This document shows positions 35,062 to 44,579 of a stretch of DNA of 64,000 bases, piece by piece (position 1 is the first letter of the stretch; each line of letters starts with the position of its first letter). Origin of the DNA: RPQJ01 sp052035645 (GTDB lineage Bacteria; Pseudomonadota; Gammaproteobacteria; Steroidobacterales; Steroidobacteraceae); assembly GCA_052035645.1 (NCBI GenBank), contig JBPOHK010000063.1:5159-69158 (forward strand). Direction: 5' to 3'. Below the pieces are notes generated by a model. It searched no databases, was not told where the DNA came from, and saw only the letters and a program-made list of their open reading frames with translations. The translations under genes and the position numbers were made by a program.

Positions 35062-37215
35062 TCAGGCGAGCGTGCGGATGACCTTGAGCACCTCGGGCAT
35101 GCCGCGCACGGCGCGGATGACCGTCGCGAGCTGCTTGCGGTCGTGCACCAGCAGCTCGAAGATCAGCGTCGAGGTGTCGACGTCGCGCTCGACCACGGAC
35201 ACGCGGTCGATGTTGGTCTGCGTGCCCGCGATGGCCGAGGCGACCTGCGCGAGCACGCCCATGCGGTTGGTCACCTCGACGCGGATCTCGACGTGGAATA
35301 CGCGGTCGGTGGCCGCCTGCCAGGTCACCGGCACCCACTTCTCGGGCTGCTTGCGGAACGAGGCGAGGTTGCCGCAGGCCTCGCGGTGGATGACCACGCC
35401 GCGACCGCTCGAGAGGCTGGCGAGGATCGGGTCGTTCGGGATCGGGAAGCAGCAGCGCGCGTAGGTGACGACCAGGCCCTCGGTGCCGGCGATCGCCAGC
35501 GGCCCCGCGGCGACCTCCGGGACGCCGTCCGAGTCGGTCGGCAGCAGGCGGCGGGCGATGAACGGCGCGACGCGCTCGCCGAGGCCGATCTTCTCGTACA
35601 GCTCCTCGCGGCTGCGCAGGCCGAGGTCGACGGCGACCGTGTCGATCGTGGACTCCGGCACCTTCTTCAGGTTGAGCGAGAATTCCTCGAGCGCCTGGTT
35701 CAGGAGCCGCTTGCCGAACTCCGCGGCCTCGCCGCGCTTCATGTTCTTCAGGTACTGGCGGATGGCCGCTCGCGCCTTGGCGGTCACCACGAAGCCCATC
35801 CACGCGGGGTTCGGCGTCGCGCCCTTGGCGGTGATGATCTCGACGGTCTGGCCGTTGCGCAGCGGGGTGCGCAGCGGCACGAGGCGACGGTCGACCTTGG
35901 CGGCGACGCAGCGGTTGCCGATGTCGGTGTGCACCGCATAGGCGAAGTCGACGCAGGTGGCGCCCCGCGGCAGGCGGCGGATCTCGCCCTTGGGCGTGAA
36001 CAGGTAGGTCTTGTCCGGGAACAGGTCGACCTTGACGCTCTCGAGGAATTCCTCCGAGTTGCCGCCCTGCTGGATCTCGACCAGCTGCTGCAGCCACTCG
36101 CGCGTGCGGTCGTTCTGCTCGCCGGAGCCCGCCTCGCCGCTCTTGTACTGCCAGTGCGCGGCGATGCCGGTCTCGGCGACGCGGTGCATGTCGATGGTGC
36201 GGATCTGCACCTCGATCGGCATGCCGTTCGGGCCGAACAGCGTCGTGTGCAGCGACTGGTAGCCGTTGACGCGCGGGATCGCGATGTAGTCCTTGAAGCG
36301 GCCGGGCATCGGCTTGTACACGCCGTGCACCACGCCGAGCGCGCGATAGCAGGTGTCGACGGCGTCGACGACGATGCGCACGCCGTACACGTCGACGATG
36401 TCGCTGAGCGAGACCTTCTTGCGCCGCATCTTCTCGTAGATGCTGTAGACGTCCTTCTCGCGGCCCTCGACCTTGCCCTCGATGCCCGCCTTGCCGAGGG
36501 CCTCGCGCAGCGCGGTGGAGATCCGGCCGAGGAACTGCTTCTGGTTGCCCTTGGCGGCCTTCAGCGCGGTCTCGATCACCTTGTAGCGGCGCGGGTAGAG
36601 CGCGCGGAAGCCGAGGTCCTCGAGCTCGCGCTTGATCGAGTGCATGCCGAGGCGGTTGGCGATCGGCGCGTAGATCTCGAGGGTCTCGCGCGCGATGGTG
36701 CGGCGCTTGGCCGGCGGCATCGCGCCGAGCGTGCGCAGGTTGTGCGTACGGTCGGCGAGCTTGACCATGATGACGCGGATGTCGCGCACCATGGCGAGCA
36801 GCATCTTCCTGAAGCTCTCGGCCTGCGCCTCGGCCCGGCTGCGGAACTGGATCTGGTCCAGCTTGCTGACGCCGTCCACCAGCTCGGCCACGTCGGCGCC
36901 GAATCGGGTGGTGATCTCCTCCTTGGCGATCGGCGTGTCCTCCATGACGTCGTGGAGGATCGCCGCGATCATGGTCTCGGCGTCGAGGTGCAGGTCCGCG
37001 AGCAGGTCGGCGACCGCGACCGGGTGGGTGATGTACGGCTCGCCGGAACGCCGGCGCTGGCCGTCATGGGCCTGGAAGGCGAGGTCGTAGGCTTCCTGGA
37101 TCCGCTCGACGTCCTCGGGCGGCAGGTAGGTCTCGAGCTTCGAGACCAGCTGGTTGATGCCGATCGACCGTCTTCCGTAGGGCAGCAGGCTGCGCAGGGA
37201 AGACGTGACGTCCAC
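35062..37215 (-). CDS. spoT: bifunctional (p)ppGpp synthetase/hydrolase SpoT
   Basis: 717 residues. An N-terminal HD hydrolase domain with active His-Asp (AAILHDVMEDTP), a synthetase domain (RVNGYQSLHTTLFG), a TGS domain (GEIRRLPRGATCVDFAYAVH) and a C-terminal ACT domain are in the usual order. Both activities look intact. It sets (p)ppGpp levels in starvation. The start is GTG at 37215, 18 bases after rpoZ. Confidence 0.97.
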   Translation of the reverse strand: MDVTSSLRSLLPYGRRSIGINQLVSKLETYLPPEDVERIQEAYDLAFQAHDGQRRRSGEPYITHPVAVADLLADLHLDAETMIAAILHDVMEDTPIAKEEITTRFGADVAELVDGVSKLDQIQFRSRAEAQAESFRKMLLAMVRDIRVIMVKLADRTHNLRTLGAMPPAKRRTIARETLEIYAPIANRLGMHSIKRELEDLGFRALYPRRYKVIETALKAAKGNQKQFLGRISTALREALGKAGIEGKVEGREKDVYSIYEKMRRKKVSLSDIVDVYGVRIVVDAVDTCYRALGVVHGVYKPMPGRFKDYIAIPRVNGYQSLHTTLFGPNGMPIEVQIRTIDMHRVAETGIAAHWQYKSGEAGSGEQNDRTREWLQQLVEIQQGGNSEEFLESVKVDLFPDKTYLFTPKGEIRRLPRGATCVDFAYAVHTDIGNRCVAAKVDRRLVPLRTPLRNGQTVEIITAKGATPNPAWMGFVVTAKARAAIRQYLKNMKRGEAAEFGKRLLNQALEEFSLNLKKVPESTIDTVAVDLGLRSREELYEKIGLGERVAPFIARRLLPTDSDGVPEVAAGPLAIAGTEGLVVTYARCCFPIPNDPILASLSSGRGVVIHREACGNLASFRKQPEKWVPVTWQAATDRVFHVEIRVEVTNRMGVLAQVASAIAGTQTNIDRVSVVERDVDTSTLIFELLVHDRKQLATVIRAVRGMPEVLKVIRTLA

Positions 37216-37233
37216 GGCGAGCGGGCCCCGGGG

Positions 37234-37515
37234 TCAGTCCCCCAGCCCGATCTGCGGCGCGCGGAGCTCGCCCATGAACTCGGGCTCGGGCACGAATTCC
37301 TGGGGCGGAGGCAGGTCCGGCTCCTCGAGGATCTCGAGGCCGACGTGGCCCGCCGCGATCTCGCGAAGCGCCAGCACGGTCGGCTTGTCGTTCTCCCAGT
37401 CGAGCGTGGGCTCGGCCCCGTTGGCCAGCTTGCGCGAGCGCTTGGAGGCGACCAGCACCAGCTGGAACAGGTTGGGAACGTTCTGCAGGCAGTCTTCGAC
37501 GGTGATGCGGGCCAT
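37234..37515 (-). CDS. rpoZ: RNA polymerase omega subunit
   Basis: 93 residues. The start MARITVEDCLQNVPNLFQLV and ASKRSRKL fit the omega family; the C-terminal 25 residues are Pro/Glu-rich. It helps assemble beta' and links to ppGpp binding. It leads rpoZ-spoT-ridA-recG-ubiA, but gmk, its usual partner, lies 7 kb away beyond the pilin operon. Confidence 0.95.
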   Translation of the reverse strand: MARITVEDCLQNVPNLFQLVLVASKRSRKLANGAEPTLDWENDKPTVLALREIAAGHVGLEILEEPDLPPPQEFVPEPEFMGELRAPQIGLGD

Positions 37516-37775
37516 GGTTTGCGTCGGTCAGTCGGGCAGGGACAAGGGGCGAAAGCATACCATAAGGCCCCCGGGCGCCATCCGCCGGGGTCCGGTAAGC
37601 CGGACGGCCGGCCGGGCGGGCCCGCCGGGGCCCGGCCTGTCCCGCGGGCCCGGGCCGGGCGTGGACGGCCCCGTGACCCGGGTCACAGAATCCTTCCCAC
37701 CGGGCTCCCGGGGCCCGGTTCGGTGGTATGTTTCATCGTGAAAAAGCCTTACCCCGCAACTTCATAGGCGCGCCG
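37516..37775. promoter_or_regulatory. divergent control region between rpoZ and the minor pilin operon
   Basis: 260 bases, very GC-rich with several nested GGCC/CCGG inverted repeats at 37590-37665. It holds a perfect 14-base palindrome, gtgacccgggtcac (37673-37686), about 90 bases before pilE. TGGTATGTT near 37729 looks like an extended -10 for pilE. No sigma-54 (GG-N10-GC) element was found. No gene seen. Confidence 0.45.
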
Positions 37776-38201
37776 ATGGACCACGTCCAAACCCGCCGAC
37801 CGACCTGCGAAAACGGCCGCAGCCGCGGCTTTTCGCTCATCGAACTCATGATCGTGATCGCGATCGCCTCGATCCTGCTCGCGGTCGCGATCCCGAGTTA
37901 CCGCGAGTACATCCGCCGCGGCGCGATCGAGGAGGCCACGGCCTCCCTGGCTGCCGGCCGCGTGGTCGACGAGCAGTTCTTCCTCGACAATCGCTCGTAC
38001 ACGGACGCGCCGTGCCCGGCCAGCACCGACCGGTTCACGATCAGCTGCACGTCGGACGACACCACCTACACGATCACGGCGACCGGCACGGGCAACCTGA
38101 ACGGTTTCATCTACACCATCGACGAGACCGACACCCGCACCTCCGACGGGCCGTGGGGGTCGGGCACCTGCTGGATCACGCGCAAGGGGGACTCGTGCTG
38201 A
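37776..38201 (+). CDS. pilE: type IV pilin, PilE-like minor pilin
   Basis: 141 residues. A 23-residue polar leader ends in G and is followed by FSLIELMIVIAIASILLAVA, the class III prepilin site (cut before Phe, Glu at mature +5). A C-terminal Cys pair (TFCW..., SC at the end) gives the usual D-region disulphide. It is first in the pilin operon. The ATG at 37776 was preferred to an upstream one because leader lengths in this family are short. Confidence 0.9.
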   Translation: MDHVQTRRPTCENGRSRGFSLIELMIVIAIASILLAVAIPSYREYIRRGAIEEATASLAAGRVVDEQFFLDNRSYTDAPCPASTDRFTISCTSDDTTYTITATGTGNLNGFIYTIDETDTRTSDGPWGSGTCWITRKGDSC

Positions 38202-38746
38202 AGCCGGTTCCGGTCCGGGGCCCGGCCCCGGGCTTCACGCTGGTCGAGATGATGATCGCCCTGACGGTGATCGGCATCCTGCTGGTGCTCGGCGTGCCCG
38301 CGATGCGCGGGGTGGTCGAGAACACCCGCATCCGGGCCACCAGCGAATCGCTCAAGTACGGCCTCGACCTCGCCCGCAACGAGGCCGTGCGCCTCAACCA
38401 GGAGATGGAATTCGCCATCACCGACGAAGGCTGGGTCGTGCGCGTACCGACCGCGGACGACAGCGCGCCGCTGCTGCACTCCGGCACCGGGCGGGAATCC
38501 GGCAGCGAAGTCGCTCTCACCGTCCTGCCCACGGGTGCGGAGCGCGTCACCTTCGATTCGTTCGGGCGTGCGCTGGCCGCCAACCGGGCCGACGCCTCGG
38601 CCCCGATCACCGCGATCGACATCGAGTCCGTGAACGGGGCGACGCTGACCGGCTACCGGCCGCTGCAGGTCCAGGTCCTGCCGGGCGGTGCCGCCCGCCT
38701 CTGCGACCCGGCCGTCGACGCCACCGATCCGAGGGTCTGCCTGTGA
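38195..38746 (+). CDS. fimT: FimT/GspH-family minor pilin
   Basis: 183 residues. The leader ends in G then FTLVEMMIALTVIGILLVLG; the body matches the GspH/FimT pattern with NTRIRATSESLKYGLDLARNEAVR. It starts at GTG 38195, overlapping the pilE stop, with AAGGGGG 7 bases upstream. It primes or caps pilus assembly; FimT-type pilins in some species bind DNA for uptake. The FimT or FimU name cannot be settled from sequence alone. Confidence 0.85.
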   Translation: MLKPVPVRGPAPGFTLVEMMIALTVIGILLVLGVPAMRGVVENTRIRATSESLKYGLDLARNEAVRLNQEMEFAITDEGWVVRVPTADDSAPLLHSGTGRESGSEVALTVLPTGAERVTFDSFGRALAANRADASAPITAIDIESVNGATLTGYRPLQVQVLPGGAARLCDPAVDATDPRVCL

Positions 38747-39129
38747 TGCACCGGCCCATGAACGTGCTGCCCCGCGCCCAGCAGGGGTCCGCCCTGGTCG
38801 AGGCGCTGGTCTCCGTGCTGCTGTTCTCCATCGCCATCATCGCCCTGATGCGCGTGCTGGGCACCGCGGTCAAGGACTCGGGCGACATCCAGTACCGCGC
38901 GATCGCGGCCACCGTCGCGGACGAGACCATCGGCCGCATGTGGGTCGACCGCGGCAACCTCGCCGCCTACGAGGAAGATGCCGCGGCACTCGACGCCGGC
39001 ATCGGGCTGCCGGGCGGCACCCGCACCGTCGCCGTCGACGGCAACCGCGTGACGGTCACGATCGACTGGCAGCCGCCGGGCACGGGTGCGCACACGCACA
39101 CCATCACCGCCACCCTGACGGGCAACTGA
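38743..39129 (+). CDS. pilV: type IV pilus modification protein PilV
   Basis: 128 residues. Prepilin cleavage at QQG-SALVEALVSVLLFSI (Ser instead of Phe at +1, Glu at +5 kept). The body is short and matches PilV. The GTG at 38743 and the ATG at 38746 are both possible; either overlaps the fimT stop. Confidence 0.87.
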   Translation: MMHRPMNVLPRAQQGSALVEALVSVLLFSIAIIALMRVLGTAVKDSGDIQYRAIAATVADETIGRMWVDRGNLAAYEEDAAALDAGIGLPGGTRTVAVDGNRVTVTIDWQPPGTGAHTHTITATLTGN

Positions 39130-39140
39130 GGGAGCAACGG

Positions 39141-40253
39141 ATGGCGAGCCGGATCCATTCCCGCGGCTTCTCGATCGTCGAACTGATGGTCGCGGTGACG
39201 ATCGCGATCATCACCGGCATCGTGGTGCTGCAGGTGCTGAGCACCTACGAGTCGCGCAAGCGCACGGTCACGGTGGGCAACGACGCCGAGATGAGCGCCG
39301 CCGTCGGCCTGTACATGGTCGAGCGCGAAGTGCGCATGTCGGGCGCCGGGTTCACCAGCCCGTCGGGCCTGCTGTGCGGCAACGGCATCAACGCGCAGTA
39401 CGACGGTACGACGCTGTCGGACGGCGAGACCTTCCCGTTCGTGAGCATCCAGGACGGCGGCACGGGTCCCGACCGCATCGACGTGATCCGCGCGGACTCC
39501 GCGTTCGGCAGTGCACCGATCACGGTCACGCACACCATGACTTCGCCGGACGCCGACGTCTCCGTCGAAGGCACTGCCGGCCTCGCCGTGGGCGACCTGA
39601 TGCTGGCCGCGAGTTCGGACGGCGTGAAACTCTGCACGCTGATGCAGGTGACGGCCGCGCCGAACAAGGTCGGCAACAGCTGGGAGATCGAGCACTCCTC
39701 GGGCGGGTCGGAGTTCAATCCCGGCGACCCGGCGGCGGCGTTCACCAACCCCGTGAACTACGACGTCGGCGACGTCGTCTACAACCTCGGCACGTTCGGC
39801 GCGCGCGCCTTCCGCGTGGTCTGCAACGACGCCGCCGCGCCCTCGCTCACCAATACCTGCGTGCTCGGCGGGTCGGACGCGATCGCCGGTCCCGCCACGC
39901 CGACCATCGCCGAGGTCGACGCGCTGGCGACGCAGGTCTGGGATTTCCAGGCGCAGTACGGCGTGGCGCCGGCCAACAGCCAGACGGTCGACACCTGGGT
40001 CGACGCGACCTCGGCCACCGGCTGGGACGCGCCGTCGGCCGCCGACCAGCGGCGCATCAAGGCGGTGCGCATCGCGATCGTCACGCGCGGCAACCTCGAG
40101 CGCGAGATGGTCAGCCCCGACACGCTGGTGCTGTGGGATCCGGGCGGCGCCGGCGAGCGCACGATCACGCTCACCGACGACCAGCGCTACTACCGTTACA
40201 AGGTGCTGACGGTCGTCGTGCCGGTCATCAACATGATCTGGGCGGGCGTATGA
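39141..40253 (+). CDS. pilW: type IV pilus minor pilin PilW
   Basis: 370 residues. The leader MASRIHSRG is followed by FSIVELMVAVTIAIITGIV; the body is long, as in PilW, with DAEMSAAVGLYMVEREVRMSGAG and LERE-like C-terminal segments. GAGGGAGC lies 7 bases before ATG 39141. It acts with PilX, PilV and PilY1 to prime pilus polymerisation. Confidence 0.9.
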   Translation: MASRIHSRGFSIVELMVAVTIAIITGIVVLQVLSTYESRKRTVTVGNDAEMSAAVGLYMVEREVRMSGAGFTSPSGLLCGNGINAQYDGTTLSDGETFPFVSIQDGGTGPDRIDVIRADSAFGSAPITVTHTMTSPDADVSVEGTAGLAVGDLMLAASSDGVKLCTLMQVTAAPNKVGNSWEIEHSSGGSEFNPGDPAAAFTNPVNYDVGDVVYNLGTFGARAFRVVCNDAAAPSLTNTCVLGGSDAIAGPATPTIAEVDALATQVWDFQAQYGVAPANSQTVDTWVDATSATGWDAPSAADQRRIKAVRIAIVTRGNLEREMVSPDTLVLWDPGGAGERTITLTDDQRYYRYKVLTVVVPVINMIWAGV

Positions 40254-40888
40254 GGCAGCGCGGCATCTCGCTCATCGTCGTGCTGGTGGCGCTGGTGATC
40301 ATCGGCTTCGCCGCCGTGGCGATGCTGCGCTCGTCGGACACCGGCACGCTGGTCGCCGGCAACCTCGCCTTCAAGAAGACGGCGCTCGCCGCGACCGACG
40401 CCGGCGGCGAGGTGGCCATGAACTGGCTGCTCGCGAACGCCACGGGCAATACCCTGTGGGACGACGTGACGGCCAGCGGCTACTACGCCAACACGGCCGA
40501 CGGCTGCGACCTCACCGGCACCCGCACGCCGGCCGACGCCACCGACGACGTGAACTGGACCGGGACCGACCCGGGCAGCAACTGCAACATGGACGGCTTC
40601 GCGCCGACGGCGCCGGCGGGCGTCCCGGCCGGCTACACCGTGCGCTTCGTCATCAACCGCGTGTGCAACGCCGCCGGCGACCCGAATGCAGTGTTCGCGG
40701 CGGACGGCATCACGCCGATGATCTGCTCGACGGCGGGCGCCGGTGCGAGCGAAGGCAGCACGCGCGGCGGCGCGTCCTACGGCAACACGCCGCTCACCGG
40801 CGAATCGCAGACCTACTACCGGATCACGACCCGGGTGGACGGGCCGCGCAACACGACCCGTTACGTCCAGGTGATCGTGACGATGTGA
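40250..40888 (+). CDS. pilX: type IV pilus minor pilin PilX
   Basis: 212 residues. A very short leader MRQRG precedes ISLIVVLVALVIIGFAAVAMLRSSD; the +5 residue is Val rather than Glu, as is usual in PilX. The rest holds four Cys and a PilX-like C-terminus. ATG overlaps the pilW stop (ATGA). Confidence 0.87.
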   Translation: MRQRGISLIVVLVALVIIGFAAVAMLRSSDTGTLVAGNLAFKKTALAATDAGGEVAMNWLLANATGNTLWDDVTASGYYANTADGCDLTGTRTPADATDDVNWTGTDPGSNCNMDGFAPTAPAGVPAGYTVRFVINRVCNAAGDPNAVFAADGITPMICSTAGAGASEGSTRGGASYGNTPLTGESQTYYRITTRVDGPRNTTRYVQVIVTM

Positions 40889-40925
40889 CCTGACGCCCGC
40901 GGTGGCGCAGAGGGAGATTTCCGGC

Positions 40926-43900
40926 ATGAACACGAAGTTCCAGACGCTCGTCCGCACCGCCGCCCTGACGGCGGCGGCGGGGTTGTGCGGCCTGTCGGTC
41001 GCCGGCGCGACGACGGTCGATCTCGCCAGCTCGCCCATGGTCACGGGCGTCAGCAAGGTCATCCCGCCCAACATCTACTTCATCCTGGACGATTCCGGCT
41101 CGATGAACGACGAGCACATGCCGGACGACGTCGAGGACAACGATACGAAGAACTGTTACCGCAACTGGGGCTACAACAAGATCTACTACAACCCGAACGT
41201 CACCTACATCCCGCCCAAGAACGCGGATGGCACGTCGTTCGCGGCCGCCGACTACAACAACGTGCTGTCGAACGGCTACGACACCAGTTCGGGCTATTCC
41301 GACCTGGCCAAGACCTATTACGACCTGAACAGCAACCCGTACTCGACCACGAACGGCAGCAAGAACGTGACCGTGACCCACAACAGTCACGGTTACTCCG
41401 TCGGCACGGTGGTCAACTTCTCGCCCGCGAAGACCTTCCGGGGCGTCACCATCAGCGGCAACTACACCATCACCGCGGTGCTGACCGGCAACACCTACCG
41501 CATCCAGGCCGCCACCAACGCCACCTCCACGGGCACGGGTGGCGGCAGCGGCGTGACCGAGACGACGAACATCGTCCGTGGGTATTACTACAGCTACACG
41601 TCCAGCCCGACGAACCCGTCGACCACCTGCGCGAGCGACGCGTCGTACACCAAGGTCACGCCGTCGACGGCGACGGAGAAGACCAACTACGCCAACTGGT
41701 ACACCTACTACCGCAAGCGCATCATGATGATGAAGGCCGCCACGGGGCGCGCCTTCACCTCGGTCGACGACAAGTACCGCGTGGGTTTCAGCACCATCAG
41801 CGAGAAGGGCACCAGCGCGAGCGAGTTCCTGAACGTCAAGAAGTACGCCTGCTGCGGTACCAGCACGCAGAAGTACCTCTTCTACCAGAACCTGTACGCG
41901 GCGACGACCGGCGGCACGACGCCGCTGCGCGGCGCGCTGTCGAAGGCCGGGCGTCTCTATTCCGGCCGACTGTCCGGCGCGGACGGGGTGAACAACCCGG
42001 TCCAGTACTCCTGCCAGCAGAACTTCACCATCCTCACGACGGACGGCTACTGGAACAAGTCCGACGAGAGCACGGGCAGCACGACCAACTACAACACCAG
42101 CAATTACAGCGCCTATCGCGCGGACAACGTCACGGCGATCGGCAACTGGGACAAGCAGACGCTGGGCACGGCGACCAACCAGGGCGAGTCGTCGACGGTG
42201 CGGCCGTACATGGAGCCGAACGCGTCCACGTACTCCGATACCCTCGCCGACATCGCGGCCTATTTCTACCGCAACGATCTCTACCCGGAATCGGGTAGCG
42301 GCACCGTCACGCAGGGCGGCTACCTGGAGGACGGCTCGACCCGCCTCGATCCTCGCTCGGACAACGTGCCGACGGCCGGCAGCGACACGGCGACCTGGCA
42401 GCACATGACGACGTACACGGTCGGCCTCGGCGTGGCGGGCAGCCTCAAGTACCGCGAGGACTACCTGACCTGCCCGGCGACCGACTCGGGCTGCGACTAC
42501 GGCAAGATCCTGCAGGGCACCAAGGACTGGCCGGACCCGCAGGTCAGCAGCACCTCCAACACCGTCACCACGCGCATCGACGACCTCTGGCACGCGGCGG
42601 TGAACGGCCATGGCGCCTACCTGAGCGCGTCGAACCCGGACTCCGTGGTCGATGCGCTCGAGAAGACGCTGGCCGCGATCTCGATCAAGAACGCGTCGGC
42701 CGCAGCGGCGGCCACCAGCAGCCTCGAGCCGGTGGCGGGCGACAACTTCGCCTACGTCGCCCAGTACACGACGGGCTTCTGGTACGGCGACCTGCAGGCC
42801 CGCGACATCGACCTGACCACGGGCTCGCTGTCCTCGACCGTGACCTGGTCGGCCAAGACCCTGCTGCAGGGCAAGGTCGGCGTCTCGACCGACACCCGCA
42901 CGATCTACACCTTCGACTCCGGGGCCACCAACAAGCTCAAGACGTTCGTGTCGGCCAACCTGACGGCGGAGAAGTCCGCCAATTACTTCAAGTCGAACTC
43001 GACGAATCCCAACGGTGCGCTCACGCAGTATCCGCTGTGGACGCTCGCCGAGCAGGGCCAGGCGACCGACGACAACATGATCAACTTCATTCGCGGCCGC
43101 AGCGGCTTCGAGGACGAGGCGGGCAACACCTACAAGATCTTCCGCGACCGCCAGTACGTGCTCGGCGACATCGTGGACACCTCGCCGGTGTTCGTGAAGG
43201 CGCCGCCCTTCAAGTACACCGACTCCGGCTACGCCACCTTCGTCTCGGACAATGCCTCGCGCACGGCGATGGTGTACGTCGGGGCGAACGACGGCATGCT
43301 GCACGCGTTCAACGCGGCCACGGGCGCCGAGGTCTGGGCCTACATCCCGACCATGGTCATTCCGTACCTGTACAAGCTGGCCGACGCGGGCTACGCGAAC
43401 AACCACCGCTTCTACGTCGACGGCCAGATCACGATCGGCGACGCGTACAGCGGCTCGGCCTGGAAGACGATCCTGATCGCCGGCCTCGGTGGCGGCGGTC
43501 GCGGCTTCTTCGCCCTCGACATCACGGACCCGGCGAACCCGAAGGCGCTGTGGGAGTTCAGCGACAGCTCCGACAACGACATGGGTTACAGCTACGGCAA
43601 CCCGATCCTCACCAAGCGCAACTCCGACGGCAAGTGGGTGGTGCTGGTGACCTCCGGTTACAACAACACCGGCGGCGACTCCAAGGGCCGGCTGTTCGTG
43701 CTGGATGCCTTCACCGGCTCGAAGCTGGCGGAGATCAAGACCGACGACACGGTCACCGACCCGAACGTCAGCGGCATCGGCAAGGTCAACAACTACGTGG
43801 TCAACACCCTGACCGACAACACGACGCAGTACGTCTACGGCGGCGATCTCGGCGGCAGCCTCTGGCGCTTCAACCTCGACAACAACACGTCGAAGGAACT

Positions 43901-44570
43901 CGGTCGGACTTCGTCGACCGTCGGCAACCAGCCGATCACGGTCAAGCCGGAACTCGCCCGCATCCGTGACAGCTCGGGCAACTACTACCGGGTGATCTAC
44001 TTCGGTACCGGCCGTTTCCTCGGTCTCAACGACGTGACCGCGTCGGCGCCGTCGATTGCAGTGGCCCAGGGCATCTACGCGGTGAAGGATACCGACGCCG
44101 ACCTGGGGGTCCTCACCCAGACCGGTGCGGCCCTGCAGGCGCAGACGCTCGACAGCTCGGTCACGCCGCGCACCATCCCGAGCCCCGTCGCCGTCGACTG
44201 GGGCACCAAGAACGGGTGGTACGTGACGCTGCCGGTCGGCGAACTGGTCAACATCGACCTCAAGCTGCAGCTCGGCACGCTGGTGGTGCTGACCAACGAA
44301 CCGAACGACGACTACTGCTCGGTGGGCGGCCGCAGCTGGCTGTACGCGCTGGGTTATCGCTCGGGTGCGTCGGTGGTCTCGGGTTCGACGGCCGTCGGCC
44401 AGCTCGCGGGCAACTCGATCGCCTCGGGCGTGACCATGATCCGCCTGCCGAACCACAAGCTGATCGCGCTCGTGACCCTGGCCGATACGACCGTCAAGCC
44501 GTTCAACCCGGGCGTGGAGTCCGGCGTGGGCGTCGGCGTGCGGCGCGTGAGCTGGCGCGAGCTGAACTGA
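40926..44570 (+). CDS. pilY1: type IV pilus tip adhesin/assembly protein PilY1
   Basis: 1214 residues. Signal peptide about 1-28; a von Willebrand A-like region opens with the MIDAS sequence FILDDSGSMND (Asp 55 to Ser 59); the C-terminal half (from about residue 700) is the PilY1/PilC beta-propeller (GANDGMLHAFNAATGAEVWAYIP). An Asp-rich loop (KDTDADLG) near residue 1060 may bind calcium. Start ATG 40926 has AGGGAG 9 bases upstream; GTG 40902 lacks one. It ends 9 bases before the convergent gmk stop. Confidence 0.94.
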   Translation: MNTKFQTLVRTAALTAAAGLCGLSVAGATTVDLASSPMVTGVSKVIPPNIYFILDDSGSMNDEHMPDDVEDNDTKNCYRNWGYNKIYYNPNVTYIPPKNADGTSFAAADYNNVLSNGYDTSSGYSDLAKTYYDLNSNPYSTTNGSKNVTVTHNSHGYSVGTVVNFSPAKTFRGVTISGNYTITAVLTGNTYRIQAATNATSTGTGGGSGVTETTNIVRGYYYSYTSSPTNPSTTCASDASYTKVTPSTATEKTNYANWYTYYRKRIMMMKAATGRAFTSVDDKYRVGFSTISEKGTSASEFLNVKKYACCGTSTQKYLFYQNLYAATTGGTTPLRGALSKAGRLYSGRLSGADGVNNPVQYSCQQNFTILTTDGYWNKSDESTGSTTNYNTSNYSAYRADNVTAIGNWDKQTLGTATNQGESSTVRPYMEPNASTYSDTLADIAAYFYRNDLYPESGSGTVTQGGYLEDGSTRLDPRSDNVPTAGSDTATWQHMTTYTVGLGVAGSLKYREDYLTCPATDSGCDYGKILQGTKDWPDPQVSSTSNTVTTRIDDLWHAAVNGHGAYLSASNPDSVVDALEKTLAAISIKNASAAAAATSSLEPVAGDNFAYVAQYTTGFWYGDLQARDIDLTTGSLSSTVTWSAKTLLQGKVGVSTDTRTIYTFDSGATNKLKTFVSANLTAEKSANYFKSNSTNPNGALTQYPLWTLAEQGQATDDNMINFIRGRSGFEDEAGNTYKIFRDRQYVLGDIVDTSPVFVKAPPFKYTDSGYATFVSDNASRTAMVYVGANDGMLHAFNAATGAEVWAYIPTMVIPYLYKLADAGYANNHRFYVDGQITIGDAYSGSAWKTILIAGLGGGGRGFFALDITDPANPKALWEFSDSSDNDMGYSYGNPILTKRNSDGKWVVLVTSGYNNTGGDSKGRLFVLDAFTGSKLAEIKTDDTVTDPNVSGIGKVNNYVVNTLTDNTTQYVYGGDLGGSLWRFNLDNNTSKELGRTSSTVGNQPITVKPELARIRDSSGNYYRVIYFGTGRFLGLNDVTASAPSIAVAQGIYAVKDTDADLGVLTQTGAALQAQTLDSSVTPRTIPSPVAVDWGTKNGWYVTLPVGELVNIDLKLQLGTLVVLTNEPNDDYCSVGGRSWLYALGYRSGASVVSGSTAVGQLAGNSIASGVTMIRLPNHKLIALVTLADTTVKPFNPGVESGVGVGVRRVSWRELN

Positions 44571-44579
44571 CGCCCTGCG

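Noticed and set aside
37228..37775. sigma-54 promoter for the pilin operon
   Set aside because: No GG-N10-GC element of the TGGCAC-N5-TTGC type was found upstream of pilE.
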